A stretch of 43,751 nucleotides of DNA. It comes from Lachnospiraceae bacterium UBA7179 (GTDB taxonomy: Bacteria > Bacillota > Clostridia > Lachnospirales > Lachnospiraceae). The notes below the pieces were generated by a model, which searched no databases, was not told the DNA's origin, and was given only the letters and a program-made list of their open reading frames with translations. Shown here one piece after another: positions 1 to 7,892 of this stretch. A program made the position numbers and the translations under genes. The stretch is taken from positions 14,976-58,726 of the forward strand of contig DKVL01000080.1 in assembly GCA_002491195.1 (NCBI GenBank), written 5' to 3'. Numbering within the stretch: position 1 is the first letter of the stretch; every line of letters begins with the position of its first letter.

Positions 1-491
1 TGCGCCTGTTTTGCAGCTTCCTCCGCTGCTATGCGCTCCGCTTCGAGCTGCGCCTTGGACTTCCTGCCGCGCTTTTTCGGTGCTGGTTCTTCCACGCTGG
101 TCTCAGTTGTTTCTGTTTTCTGGTCAGATGCTCTGTTGTCCCGTTTGGACTGCGCCCCGCCTGCGACTGCGGTATCCCACATTTTCTGAAGATCACCTAT
201 ATCGGTCTGCACCTGCTCTGTAGCCGCTGGCTCTTTTTGCTGTTCGATCTGATACAGCACCGCCGCCATATGCTCACATTTCCTGCCGCTCCTCGCCTTG
301 GGGCACTTGCATTTCATGATATATGGCACATCGTCCTTAAACACAATGGAAACCTCCGACCGTGCTCCCATTGCCATCACCGCTGCATCAATATGTGTTT
401 CATCCCTCTTCGTAAGTGTAATCCTGCTGCTGTCAATCGCCCTTGCCCTCGTCAGCGCTACACTGTCAAATAATTTTTCCCATTTGTACAT
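1..491 (-). CDS. SWIM zinc-finger protein, N-terminal part (runs off left edge)
   Basis: The minus strand is open from an ATG at 491 to the window edge (163 codons seen), with AGGAAAGAG just upstream as ribosome site. Residues 61-74 form the SWIM zinc-binding pattern CxCx8CxH (C61, C63, C72, H74), followed by a charged, low-complexity linker with an AT-hook-like KKRGRKSK at 139-146. SWIM domains bind DNA or proteins. In clostridia this N-terminal layout commonly precedes a SNF2-type helicase, so the missing part may be that, but only the zinc finger is visible here. The gene is monocistronic as far as seen and diverges from nothing; xylB lies upstream on the same strand, ending at a terminator at 661-684. 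Confidence 0.75.
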   Translation of the reverse strand, partial: MYKWEKLFDSVALTRARAIDSSRITLTKRDETHIDAAVMAMGARSEVSIVFKDDVPYIMKCKCPKARSGRKCEHMAAVLYQIEQQKEPAATEQVQTDIGDLQKMWDTAVAGGAQSKRDNRASDQKTETTETSVEEPAPKKRGRKSKAQLEAERIAAEEAAKQA

Positions 492-577
492 TGCTCTTTC
501 CTACTTTTTATCCTTTATTGCTCTTTTTGTGATCCCGCTCCAGTCTAAGGAGGCGGAACCGCTAATATCTTGACATC

Positions 578-606
578 ATCATATCATTATCTTTATAAAA
601 AGTCGA
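578..606 (-). promoter_or_regulatory. Candidate promoter of the SWIM protein gene
   Basis: On the minus strand TCGACT (601-606) and TATGAT (578-583) are separated by 17 bp. The start codon is about 80 bases downstream. The -35 box is weak, so this is only a candidate. Confidence 0.35.
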
Positions 607-660
607 GAATTATTCTATTCAAAGACAACGTAAAATTACTTTGGAGAATGAAATAGAACA

Positions 661-684
661 GCAACCCACGCAAGAGCGGGTTGC
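661..684 (-). terminator. Probable terminator of xylB
   Basis: A 7-bp GC-rich stem (GCAACCC / GGGTTGC) with a 10-base loop lies 19 bases past the xylB stop. The minus-strand sequence after it is fairly T-rich but has no clean T run. Confidence 0.5.
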
Positions 685-702
685 AGTTATCCATTGTTAT
701 TT

Positions 703-2178
703 TTATGAGATCTTCGGAAACAGATCTTTTACGGTCGGATAGATCTGTGCAAACTTACGGTAGCGCTCCTCATAGCGGGCCGCAAGCTCCTTGTCAGGCT
801 CCACGCTGTCGACCACTTTGACAAGCTTTGCCGCTGCCTCCTCCACGGAAGCGTACTCGCCGCAGGCAACTGCCGCCAGAATTGCCCCGCCGTATCCAGG
901 CCCCTCCTCGCTCTCAATGATATCAAGGCGGATATTTAACACATTCGCAAAGATTTTTTTCCACAGCGGGCTCTTAGCCCCGCCGCCACAGATTTTGGAC
1001 GACTCAATATGAATACCAAGACTCTTTGCCACTTCAAAGGAATCACGGATCGCAAACGCCACACCTTCAAGCACCGCCTGATACAGGTCCGCCCTTGTTG
1101 AATCCATTGTCATTCCGATCAAAGTACCGCGTGCATTGGCATCATTGTGCGGGGAACGCTCACCCATCAGATATGGCAGAAAATAGACATGATTGTTGCC
1201 TAGTCTGTCATCTGTGATCGCAGTTTGTTCCTTACCAAACTCTGTAGTCTGCATGATATCCTCCATCCACCATTTATTGCAGGACGCCGCACTCAGCATA
1301 CAGCCCATCAGGTGATATTTCCCATCCGCATGTGCAAAGGAGTGGAGAGCGTTATTCTTGTCAACGCCAAAATTCTTGCTGGATATGAAGATGGTTCCGC
1401 TCGTTCCGAGAGAGATATTGCACATCCCATCGCCGACTGTCCCGGTTCCGATGGCCGCAGCAGCATTGTCACCCGCACCTGCTGCCACTTTTACAGTTTC
1501 GGACAGTCCAAGTTCCGCTGCAACCTCTGGTTTCAATGTCCCCACTACCTCATAGCTCTCATAAATCTTAGCAAGCTGTGACTCGTTCACACTGCAGATC
1601 TCCATCATCTCACGGGACCAGCACTTGTGTTCCACATCAAAGAGGAGCATGCCCGATGCATCGGACACATCTGTGCAAAAGCTTCCGGTGAGCATATAAG
1701 CGATATAATCCTTCGGCAGCATGATCTTGCTGATCTTCGCGAAGTTCTCCGGCTCCTTATTTTTCACCCATAGGATCTTCGGTGCCGTAAATCCTGTAAA
1801 TGCAATATTTGCTGTGTATTTTGACAGTTTATCCTTTCCGATCTCATTGTTGAGATAATCGGTCTCCTCCTGTGTCCTGCCGTCATTCCACAGAATCGCC
1901 GGGCGGATCACATTGTCATCCTTGTCCAAGATCACAAGTCCATGCATCTGACCGCCAAAACTGATACCTGCCACCTGCGACTTGTCGCAGTCCTTTGTCA
2001 GTTCTTTCAGGCCTTCCTTTACCGCACTCCACCAGTCCTCCGGCTTCTGCTCACTCCAGCCAGGATGTGGGAAATACAGCGAATACTCCTTAGAGACAAT
2101 GTTTGCGATCTTCCCCGTTCCCTCCATTAAAAGAAGTTTTACCGCCGAAGTTCCAAGATCCACACCTACATAATACAT
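703..2178 (-). CDS. xylB: Xylulokinase
   Basis: FGGY-family sugar kinase of 491 residues, the usual length for xylulokinase, which phosphorylates D-xylulose with ATP to feed the pentose phosphate pathway. Visible motifs are the N-terminal phosphate loop GVDLGTSAVKLLL, GISFGGQMHGLV, the substrate loop LWNDGRTQEE and the ATPase-fold motif GAGDNAAAAIGTG. I start it at the ATG at 2178 because GGAGGT lies 7 bases upstream; a GTG at 2214 would add 12 residues without a ribosome site. It stands alone: no xylose isomerase, transporter or XylR is in the window. A terminator-like hairpin in its leader and an inverted repeat near its promoter suggest regulated expression. Another FGGY substrate (for example ribulose) cannot be excluded. 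Confidence 0.9.
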   Translation of the reverse strand: MYYVGVDLGTSAVKLLLMEGTGKIANIVSKEYSLYFPHPGWSEQKPEDWWSAVKEGLKELTKDCDKSQVAGISFGGQMHGLVILDKDDNVIRPAILWNDGRTQEETDYLNNEIGKDKLSKYTANIAFTGFTAPKILWVKNKEPENFAKISKIMLPKDYIAYMLTGSFCTDVSDASGMLLFDVEHKCWSREMMEICSVNESQLAKIYESYEVVGTLKPEVAAELGLSETVKVAAGAGDNAAAAIGTGTVGDGMCNISLGTSGTIFISSKNFGVDKNNALHSFAHADGKYHLMGCMLSAASCNKWWMEDIMQTTEFGKEQTAITDDRLGNNHVYFLPYLMGERSPHNDANARGTLIGMTMDSTRADLYQAVLEGVAFAIRDSFEVAKSLGIHIESSKICGGGAKSPLWKKIFANVLNIRLDIIESEEGPGYGGAILAAVACGEYASVEEAAAKLVKVVDSVEPDKELAARYEERYRKFAQIYPTVKDLFPKIS

Positions 2179-2247
2179 AAAATACCTCCATTCGTTTTTA
2201 GAATATGCGCACACGCAATGTGCTCGAGCACGCTACTTCTTAAAAAA

Positions 2248-2309
2248 GATACCGCTATGCTGCATTCTGCGCCGCTCCTGCCTGCACCAATGTGCTACAT
2301 AGCGATATC
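2248..2309 (-). promoter_or_regulatory. Terminator-like hairpin in the xylB leader (possible attenuator)
   Basis: On the minus strand a 12-base arm (GATATCGCTATG) pairs with CATAGCGGTATC about 40 bases later and is followed at once by TTTTTT. This is the form of an intrinsic terminator. It lies 70 bases before the xylB start and downstream of a separate hairpin that can terminate glmS, so it may be a transcription attenuator rather than a gene-end terminator. Confidence 0.5.
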
Positions 2310-2323
2310 TCTTACCTATGAAA

Positions 2324-2393
2324 TATAGTATACATGGTTTCTCCCTATTTTTCATGGTATAAACTATACTAAATTTACCCTGAAAATTTGTAA
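2324..2393 (-). promoter_or_regulatory. Candidate xylB promoter with inverted-repeat operator
   Basis: On the minus strand TTACAA (2388-2393) and TAGTAT (2366-2371) are 16 bp apart. At and after the expected transcription start lies an inverted repeat with arms at 2353-2368 and 2324-2336 (TATAGTTTATACCATG and CATGTATACTATA). It could be an operator for a sugar-responsive repressor; the regulator is not in the window. Confidence 0.3.
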
Positions 2394-2423
2394 TAATTCA
2401 CTCCCTGATTCGAACTTGTTAAA

Positions 2424-2447
2424 GAACGATGTGTCTGATCATCGTTC
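2424..2447 (-). terminator. Probable glmS terminator
   Basis: An 8-bp stem GAACGATG / CATCGTTC with an 8-base loop, followed on the minus strand by TTTAAC, 52 bases after the glmS stop. Confidence 0.5.
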
Positions 2448-2498
2448 CGGACATGTTTCCATAATATGAATTCCCATCGTTAATTTTATCAATATCAA

Positions 2499-4340
2499 CT
2501 ATTCCACTGTCACGACTTTTGCCAGATTGCGCGGCTTGTCGACATCCAGTCCCTTATCCCTTGACACATAGAATGCCATCAGCTGCAGTGCGACCACCGC
2601 TGGAAATACCATCAGCTCATCGCGGTGTGCCGGCAGACGGTAAACATGATCCCACTGATCAGGATTTTCAAGTTCTGCGTCCTCCCTTGCAAACACATAC
2701 ACTTTCGCCCCCCTCGCCTTCACCTCCAACGCGTTGGATAGTTCCTTTGAGATGACTTTTCGCTGTGTCACAAGCGTGATGACCGGCGTCTTATCCGTGA
2801 CCAGTGCGATCGTTCCATGCTTTAATTCCCCCGACGCATATGCCTCGGAATGAATATAGGAAATCTCTTTCAATTTTAGCGAGCCCTCCAATAGCGCTGT
2901 ATAATCCTGTCCTCTCCCGATCATAAACACGTCTTTCGCGTCCATAATACAATGCGCCAGCTCACGAAATGCCTTTTTGTCCGAAAGAATCTTTTCAATG
3001 GACTCTGGCACCGTAATCAACTCCCTGATAAACGCCTTCGTCTGCTCTGCTGTATATACGCCGCGCACATATGCCATACGACAGACCAGCATATAGAGCG
3101 CTGTGATCTGCGTTGTGTACGCCTTTGTGCTCGCTACAGCAATCTCTGGCCCCGCATTTGTGTAAAGCACATACTCGCTCTCGCGGGCGATCGTAGAACC
3201 CTTGACATTAACGATTGAAATATTTCCCGCTCCCCTGCGTTTTGCATATTTGAGCGCCTCTAACGTGTCAATCGTCTCTCCGGACTGCGAGATGGCAATG
3301 ACAAGCGTGTTGTCATCCACCACAGGCTCGTTGTAGATAAACTCCGATGCCAGCTCCACCGTCACAGGTATTTTCAGAAGCGGCTGCATGAATGATTTTG
3401 CCACCAGCCCTGCGTGCATCGCCGTTCCACAGCCGATGATCGTAACCTTCTCGTACTTGTCAAGCAGCCAGTCAGGAATATTGTCGACGCTAAGGTCAGG
3501 CATACCGTCCCTGCATCTGCACAGAATCGTCTCCTGAATCACCCTGGGTTGTTCCGCAATCTCCTTTTCCATAAAAAATTCATAACCGTTCTTGCCGTTG
3601 CCGCCGAGCTGCCAGTCGACATGCAGATAATCCGGCTCCACTTTCTCGTCCTGCTTGTCAAGCATCGTAATCCTGCCCGGCTCCAGTATCGTAAGCGTGT
3701 CCTCTGGCACAACAAAATACTCGGACACATATTCTGACAGTGCTGTCACATCTGACGCCAGAAAAGATTCCTTGCGGTCTTTGCCCACACCGGCTATGAT
3801 CGGACTGACATTCCTGATCGCATAGATCTTATCAGGAATGTCTGCGAAAAGGATTCCGAAGGCAAATGTCCCTTTTAACATGCGGACAACTTTTCTGATC
3901 GCTGCCTTCGCGTCTCCTTTGTAAAATTTGTCCAAAAGCGCTGCAACCACCTCTGTATCCGTCTGCGAAACCAGTTTTTCCGCCAGATCATATTTCGCTG
4001 TCAGCTCCTGGTAATTCTCTATAATTCCGTTGTGGACGACCGTCACGCTGCCACAGGTGTGTGGATGCGCATTCTCATTTGTCACACCGCCATGCGTTGC
4101 CCATCTGGTGTGCCCAATACCGCAGAGTGCCTTCTTCTTCCCGTTCTGGGCATTCTGCCGCTCACACATCGCGCGGAGCTTCGCCACCTTGCCTGCACGC
4201 TTCATAACCTGAATCTGTCCGCCCTCGCACACCAGCGCCATCCCCGCGCTGTCATAGCCGCGATACTCGAGCGTCTCGAGCGCCCGCAGTATCACATCCT
4301 GCACATCTCTATGCCCTGTATAACCAATAATTCCACACAT
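2499..4340 (-). CDS. glmS: Glutamine--fructose-6-phosphate aminotransferase (isomerizing)
   Basis: 613 residues, the normal length of GlmS, which makes glucosamine-6-phosphate from fructose-6-phosphate and glutamine as the first step of cell-wall amino-sugar synthesis. The start at 4340 gives MCGIIGYTGH, so removal of Met exposes the catalytic N-terminal cysteine of the class II glutamine amidotransferase domain (about residues 2-220, with GHTRWATHG). Two SIS sugar-isomerase domains follow (SQSGETIDTLEALK; IGRGQDYTALLEGSLKLKE), and the end DKPRNLAKVVTVE is the family signature. GAGGAG lies 6 bases upstream of the ATG. A longer frame reaching 4409 has no ribosome site and would bury the cysteine. 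Expression is almost certainly controlled by the glmS ribozyme in its leader. Confidence 0.97.
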   Translation of the reverse strand: MCGIIGYTGHRDVQDVILRALETLEYRGYDSAGMALVCEGGQIQVMKRAGKVAKLRAMCERQNAQNGKKKALCGIGHTRWATHGGVTNENAHPHTCGSVTVVHNGIIENYQELTAKYDLAEKLVSQTDTEVVAALLDKFYKGDAKAAIRKVVRMLKGTFAFGILFADIPDKIYAIRNVSPIIAGVGKDRKESFLASDVTALSEYVSEYFVVPEDTLTILEPGRITMLDKQDEKVEPDYLHVDWQLGGNGKNGYEFFMEKEIAEQPRVIQETILCRCRDGMPDLSVDNIPDWLLDKYEKVTIIGCGTAMHAGLVAKSFMQPLLKIPVTVELASEFIYNEPVVDDNTLVIAISQSGETIDTLEALKYAKRRGAGNISIVNVKGSTIARESEYVLYTNAGPEIAVASTKAYTTQITALYMLVCRMAYVRGVYTAEQTKAFIRELITVPESIEKILSDKKAFRELAHCIMDAKDVFMIGRGQDYTALLEGSLKLKEISYIHSEAYASGELKHGTIALVTDKTPVITLVTQRKVISKELSNALEVKARGAKVYVFAREDAELENPDQWDHVYRLPAHRDELMVFPAVVALQLMAFYVSRDKGLDVDKPRNLAKVVTVE

Positions 4341-4504
4341 ATTTTTCTCCTCATCTTTCAAGGCTGTCAGGAAAAGCAATGCCATTTTCTGACAGTTCTC
4401 ATCTATCAATCATATGATTCTCTATTCTATAACTATTCAGAACAGGCACAAAAAATCATCTTTATTTCATCTGTTATTTTATGCACTGCTGCCTCCCTGT
4501 ATCG

Positions 4505-4648
4505 TATTTGTTTTGCAGTTACCCGCATATTTGCCGATACATCACGCACCAGAGGCTGTGCGAAAGGGCATCCGCCGAATTTTCGATCACCCTTTTCCTC
4601 GTCAACCCATCCTATTAACTCATAGTGTCAAGGCGGGTACATGGCGCT
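4505..4648 (-). ncRNA. glmS ribozyme/riboswitch
   Basis: The minus strand upstream of glmS carries the conserved glmS ribozyme core: TAGCGCC at the cleavage site (cut expected between 4648 and 4647), then GACGAGG, the ATCGAAAATTCGGCGGATGCC block and a GCGGGTA segment able to pair back with TACCCGC near the 5' end. In this family glucosamine-6-phosphate acts as a cofactor for self-cleavage, after which the downstream mRNA is degraded. The 3' boundary is approximate. About 165 bases separate the core from the glmS start codon. Confidence 0.9.
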
Positions 4649-4684
4649 AGATGAGGAATCCTATGTCATGGAAACCATGTGCTA

Positions 4685-4716
4685 AAGAACTGTCAGCAAA
4701 TTATATAACAGTTCCT
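4685..4716. repeat. Short copy of AGGAACTGTT palindromic repeat
   Basis: Arms AAGAACTGTCA and TAACAGTTCCT enclose about 10 bases. The arm sequence recurs at 10297-10357, 17360-17522 and 39378-39395, so this looks like a small member of the same dispersed family. It lies upstream of the glmS ribozyme and abuts another dispersed repeat. Confidence 0.45.
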
Positions 4717-4822
4717 CAGGAACAAATCCTTATAGGAAATCTATTCAAATTTTCAAGGTACATGCATATTGTGCCACTGTTTGGACATTCTGGCAAGTGC
4801 TTTCTGCCAATTTTTTGTCATC
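4717..4822. repeat. Dispersed ~95-bp repeat, copy A
   Basis: This stretch resembles 11784-11882: both contain AACAA, TTATA, ATTCAA, then TGTGCCACTGTTTG, CTGG-AAGT and TTTCTGC in the same order and spacing. By eye about two thirds of positions match. Both copies are intergenic and sit next to gene borders. An open frame through each would share a VPLF-SGK-FL peptide, but nothing else suggests coding. Confidence 0.45.
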
Positions 4823-4852
4823 AAAATCCAGTAAAATTTGACACGTATTCAA

Positions 4853-4881
4853 TTGACATGCAGATAGCTTACTTGTAAAAT
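4853..4881 (+). promoter_or_regulatory. Sigma-A promoter of the secreted LRR-like protein
   Basis: TTGACA (4853-4858), a 17-bp spacer and TAAAAT (4876-4881), about 50 bases before the start at 4933. Confidence 0.75.
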
Positions 4882-4932
4882 AGAGGTACAGATACTATTA
4901 TTTCATTTCGTACAAAAAGGAGAAGCGATGAT

Positions 4933-5967
4933 ATGAAAAAACTGCTTGGAATTCTAACAATATGCGCCCTGATCGCATCACTAGCAGTGCCAACAAATGT
5001 TGTGGCCGCAGGCAATTCTACCTGGATTCAGGAGAGCGGTTCGGAAACATGGCGCTATACAGATGGCTCTGAGACAGAGCTCATCGCAAAGCTTCAGGGT
5101 AATACCCTATATATTCAGGGGCATGGGGCGATTCCCGAATATGACCGGGACCACCTTGGAAACAGACCCTGGCACAACAAACCGGTCCGGTCACTGGTGA
5201 TTGCCGACAGTGTCACTTCCATCGGGGCGGAGTCTTTTTCCAACATCAAGACATTATACCATGTAACCATGTCGGCAGGTACACTGATCGAAAGCCCGAC
5301 TGCTTTTGCCGGCGCCGCTCCGGAATGCATCTTTGACATTACAGGCACAAACATCGTCAGCCACAATATTGGAAATGTTCCCTACACGAGCCTTGACAGC
5401 ATTGCTGCATTTATGCAGTCCTACAATGGGACCTATCAATACCGGCTGGCAAACTATTACATGGTTGGATGGGTGCAGAGTTCGGTATCGCCCAAAATCG
5501 ACAACCTCGCGCCATCGGACGCATTGACCACCTACAGCAATCCGAATTATCCGATTCCAAATTATCCAAGTAATCTGGAATTTCTGTCTCCCAAACCGGA
5601 TGACAGTATGCACGCGCATATCCAATGCCAGCAGCAGGGCAAAGCAGCATTGGAAGTATTTTCGATTGTCCTTGATGATGCCACTTATGCAGCTGCTTTC
5701 AATATGTCTGTATCAAATTCCAAAGGCATGGTAACAAAGACATCCACACCACTGACCTACGTCATGACGATTCCTGCCGCTTTCCAATATCCAGGAAGAC
5801 AGTTTTCACTGATCCAACTCGGAAACGGCGTCGTAAACATTTTGGAGGACGAAGACCAGAACGACACGACACTGACTTTTACCACCGATTACCCCAGTAC
5901 GGCCTATGCACTGGTTTACCGGGATACTTTCAATCTGCCTGGCACACAGAACCCGGGGCTACAGTAG
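4933..5967 (+). CDS. Secreted protein with BspA-like leucine-rich repeat segment
   Basis: 344 residues beginning with a signal peptide (MKKLLGILTICALIASLAVP, likely cleavage after VVAA). Residues about 30-120 resemble the start of BspA/LRR_5 surface proteins of gut Firmicutes: GNTLYIQGHGAIPEY, a PW pair, then VIADSVTSIGAESFSN-L-VTMSAG, the typical repeat with its SIG-F-core. The rest (about 120-344) is not recognised and shows no anchor or LPxTG motif, so the protein is probably released. AAAGGAG lies 9 bases before the ATG, a near-consensus promoter lies upstream and a strong hairpin terminator follows, so it is a single-gene unit. It is one of very few plus-strand genes here. Its ligand or role is unknown. 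Confidence 0.75.
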   Translation: MKKLLGILTICALIASLAVPTNVVAAGNSTWIQESGSETWRYTDGSETELIAKLQGNTLYIQGHGAIPEYDRDHLGNRPWHNKPVRSLVIADSVTSIGAESFSNIKTLYHVTMSAGTLIESPTAFAGAAPECIFDITGTNIVSHNIGNVPYTSLDSIAAFMQSYNGTYQYRLANYYMVGWVQSSVSPKIDNLAPSDALTTYSNPNYPIPNYPSNLEFLSPKPDDSMHAHIQCQQQGKAALEVFSIVLDDATYAAAFNMSVSNSKGMVTKTSTPLTYVMTIPAAFQYPGRQFSLIQLGNGVVNILEDEDQNDTTLTFTTDYPSTAYALVYRDTFNLPGTQNPGLQ

Positions 5968-5986
5968 CAGATAACAGAATAACCTT

Positions 5987-6023
5987 AAAAACGCAGGAAA
6001 TAACAATTATTTCCTGCGTTTTT
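5987..6023. terminator. Bidirectional terminator
   Basis: A perfect 17-bp stem (AAAAACGCAGGAAATAA with its complement) and a 3-base loop, with A and T runs on either side. It sits between two convergent genes and can serve both. Confidence 0.9.
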
Positions 6024-6053
6024 ACGCACACGGGCACCCGTCAGCAGCACTTT

Positions 6054-7412
6054 TTATAAGAAAATATACTTGCAGATAAATAATACCGCCAGCACATACA
6101 TGAGCGGTGTGACCTTCTTTGCCTTGCCGCAGCACACATTCACTACTACATAAGAAATCACGCCGATTGCGATGCCTTCTGAAATGCTGTATGCAAGCGG
6201 CATAGCAAGCATACACAGATACGCGGGAATCGCCTCTGACAAATCGTCAAAATCAACCTTGATAATCGAGGACACCATCAAAAACCCTACAAAAATCAAT
6301 GCCGGCGCTGTTGCAAATCCCGGTATCGCCGTGAAAATCGGCGCAAAGAAAATCGCAACGAGAAACAGCAGGCCAGTCACCATCGATGCCAGTCCCGTCC
6401 TTGCGCCTGCGCCGACACCCGCAGAACTCTCCACAAACGTCGTCGTCGTGGAAGTACCAAGTACCGCACCTGCTGAAGTAGCAATTGCATCCGCCAGAAG
6501 CGCCTGTTTGATATTCGGAAGTTTCTCGTCCTTGTCAAGCATGTCCGCCTTGGTCGCCACACCCACAAGCGTTCCGATCGTGTCAAACATATCTACAAAC
6601 AAAAACGCAAAGAGCACAACGACAAAATTCGCGATATGTACATTGGAAAAATCCCCCACAAAACACTGTCCAAAAGTCTTCGAAATCGCCGAAAAATCCG
6701 TGATCGCAAAAGTTGGGTAGAGCGAGTAAAAACCGTTCTCGACATCGACCTGATAGATGCCCACTGCCTGACAGATCATACCAAGAATCCATGTGACAAT
6801 AATACCAATCAGAATAGAACCCTTTATGTTCTTGGTATAGAGCACCGCGATCAACAGAGTACCAATAATTGCAAGAAGTGCACAGATTCCAAGTGTGTGA
6901 AATTCCGACGCAAAGCTGACATATGTCGTGAGCGTCGAGTCACTGTTTACGATCACGTGTGCACCCTGCAAGCCCACAAACGCGATAAACAAGCCAATTC
7001 CTGCGCTCACACCCTTTTTCAGTCCGCTCGGAATCGCGTTAAAGATCGCCTCTCTGACATTTGTGAGCGACAGAATGATAAAGATAATGCCTTCCACAAA
7101 TACTGCCAGCAGCGCCACGCGCCAGTCATAGCCATAGGCACCGCATACGGTATATGCAAAGTACGCATTCAGCCCCATACCTGGTGCAAGCGCAAACGGA
7201 TAGTTGGCCATCAGCGCCATTGCCGCCGTGCCGACAAATGATGCCAGACAGGTCGCCATCAGTACCGCTGTCGCATCCATTCCCGCAGCGGAAAGCATCG
7301 ACGGATTGACTGCAAGGATATAAGCCATTGTCATAAACGTCGTGATGCCGCCGATGACCTCTGTCCGCACATCGGTGTTGCTTTCTTTGAGTTTAAATAA
7401 TTTTTCAATCAT
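6054..7412 (-). CDS. NCS2-family purine permease (AzgA/PbuG type)
   Basis: A 452-residue polytopic membrane protein of the AzgA-like branch of nucleobase:cation symporters. It carries hallmark stretches GGITTFMTMAYILAVNP near the N terminus, NAYFAYTVCG, a DMFDTIGTLVGVA segment, and ESSAGVGAGARTGLAS. Members import adenine, guanine or hypoxanthine with protons. I place the start at 7412 (MIEKLFKL), where GGAGGGAGA lies 7 bases upstream, rather than at an upstream in-frame codon at 7430. The leader is only about 30 bases, so there is no room for a purine riboswitch and none is seen. Substrate cannot be told from the sequence. Confidence 0.88.
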   Translation of the reverse strand: MIEKLFKLKESNTDVRTEVIGGITTFMTMAYILAVNPSMLSAAGMDATAVLMATCLASFVGTAAMALMANYPFALAPGMGLNAYFAYTVCGAYGYDWRVALLAVFVEGIIFIILSLTNVREAIFNAIPSGLKKGVSAGIGLFIAFVGLQGAHVIVNSDSTLTTYVSFASEFHTLGICALLAIIGTLLIAVLYTKNIKGSILIGIIVTWILGMICQAVGIYQVDVENGFYSLYPTFAITDFSAISKTFGQCFVGDFSNVHIANFVVVLFAFLFVDMFDTIGTLVGVATKADMLDKDEKLPNIKQALLADAIATSAGAVLGTSTTTTFVESSAGVGAGARTGLASMVTGLLFLVAIFFAPIFTAIPGFATAPALIFVGFLMVSSIIKVDFDDLSEAIPAYLCMLAMPLAYSISEGIAIGVISYVVVNVCCGKAKKVTPLMYVLAVLFICKYIFL

Positions 7413-7450
7413 TTTCACATCTCCCTCCATAGTTATTAGACTACTTTCTC

Positions 7451-7479
7451 ATTGTATCTTTATTTTGTCATGAAATCAA
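7451..7479 (-). promoter_or_regulatory. Promoter of the purine permease
   Basis: On the minus strand TTGATT (7474-7479), 17 bp, TACAAT (7451-7456), about 40 bases before the start codon. Confidence 0.65.
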
Positions 7480-7571
7480 TACTCATTTCTTGATTTCTGG
7501 ATATTATCTGCCTGTTGCAATTCATGCCCACACCAGTTTTTATTGACTTATCATTTGCCCTCTTGGCATTT

Positions 7572-7647
7572 CAGACTACAAAGAGTAGTCTATGCATAGA
7601 GACTACATTCAGTAGTTTACCTTTATCGCAGACAATGTAGTTACAAA
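7572..7647 (+). promoter_or_regulatory. Cluster of BlaI/MecI-type operator sites
   Basis: Three dyads occur within 76 bp: GACTAC-AAAGA-GTAGTC (7574-7590), GACTAC-ATTCA-GTAGTT (7601-7617, exactly 27 bp further) and AATGTAGTTACAAA (7634-7647). TACA/TGTA-centred dyads of this kind are what BlaI/MecI repressors bind, and the sites stand just upstream of a dead gene of that family. Confidence 0.5.
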
Positions 7648-7669
7648 TCATGCAGAGTGGAAACTACTT

Positions 7670-7812
7670 ATGGCAGAATTACAACTCGGCGTGATCGAAG
7701 CACGCTTCGCGGATATGATCTGAGAGCACGAACCGGTCTCTTCATCGGAACCGCTAAGATTGTTTCAAAACAATAAGGGGACTGTGACGAGCGTAATCTC
7801 CCGCGCACATAA
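7670..7812 (+). pseudogene. Decayed BlaI/MecI-family repressor
   Basis: Starting at the ATG at 7670 the plus strand reads MAELQLGVIEARFADMI, then an in-frame TGA (7721-7723) where the family has the conserved tryptophan of IWE, then EHEPVSSSEPLRL. It jumps directly to FQNNKGTVTSVISRA. Intact clostridial relatives have roughly 25 residues (the recognition-helix region) between these two blocks, so the gene has both a nonsense mutation and an internal deletion, and it stops at a terminator shared with the next gene. No BlaR1-type sensor remains. This is recognition by memory of the family; the match is short but unusually clear. Confidence 0.7.
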
Positions 7813-7815
7813 AAA

Positions 7816-7852
7816 AAGTATATTGGAATCTGAAACCTTCTCCAATATACTT
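7816..7852 (-). terminator. Terminator of the PNPOx-like gene
   Basis: A 12-bp stem AAGTATATTGGA / TCCAATATACTT with a 13-base loop. On the minus strand it is followed by TTTTTAT. Confidence 0.8.
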
Positions 7853-7892
7853 CTTTCACTTTAATCTGTACTTCTGTCTCTGGCAGTGTTGC

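Noticed and set aside
4432..4490. GTG with AGGGAGG upstream in the glmS leader, opening a 17-codon frame
   Set aside because: It lies between the ribozyme and glmS, is very short and ends far from the glmS start; more likely chance within the leader.
4651..4878. 75-codon plus-strand frame upstream of the secreted protein
   Set aside because: It overlaps the start of the glmS ribozyme on the other strand, a dispersed repeat and a promoter, and has no ribosome site. The peptide shared with 11777-11971 reflects the DNA repeat.
7413..7570. Possible purine riboswitch before the NCS2 permease
   Set aside because: The conserved core loops of the purine aptamer are absent and the promoter lies only about 40 bases before the start codon.
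7668..7859. 63-codon minus-strand frame
   Set aside because: It is antisense to the BlaI remnant and covers a terminator, with arginine-rich composition typical of shadow frames.
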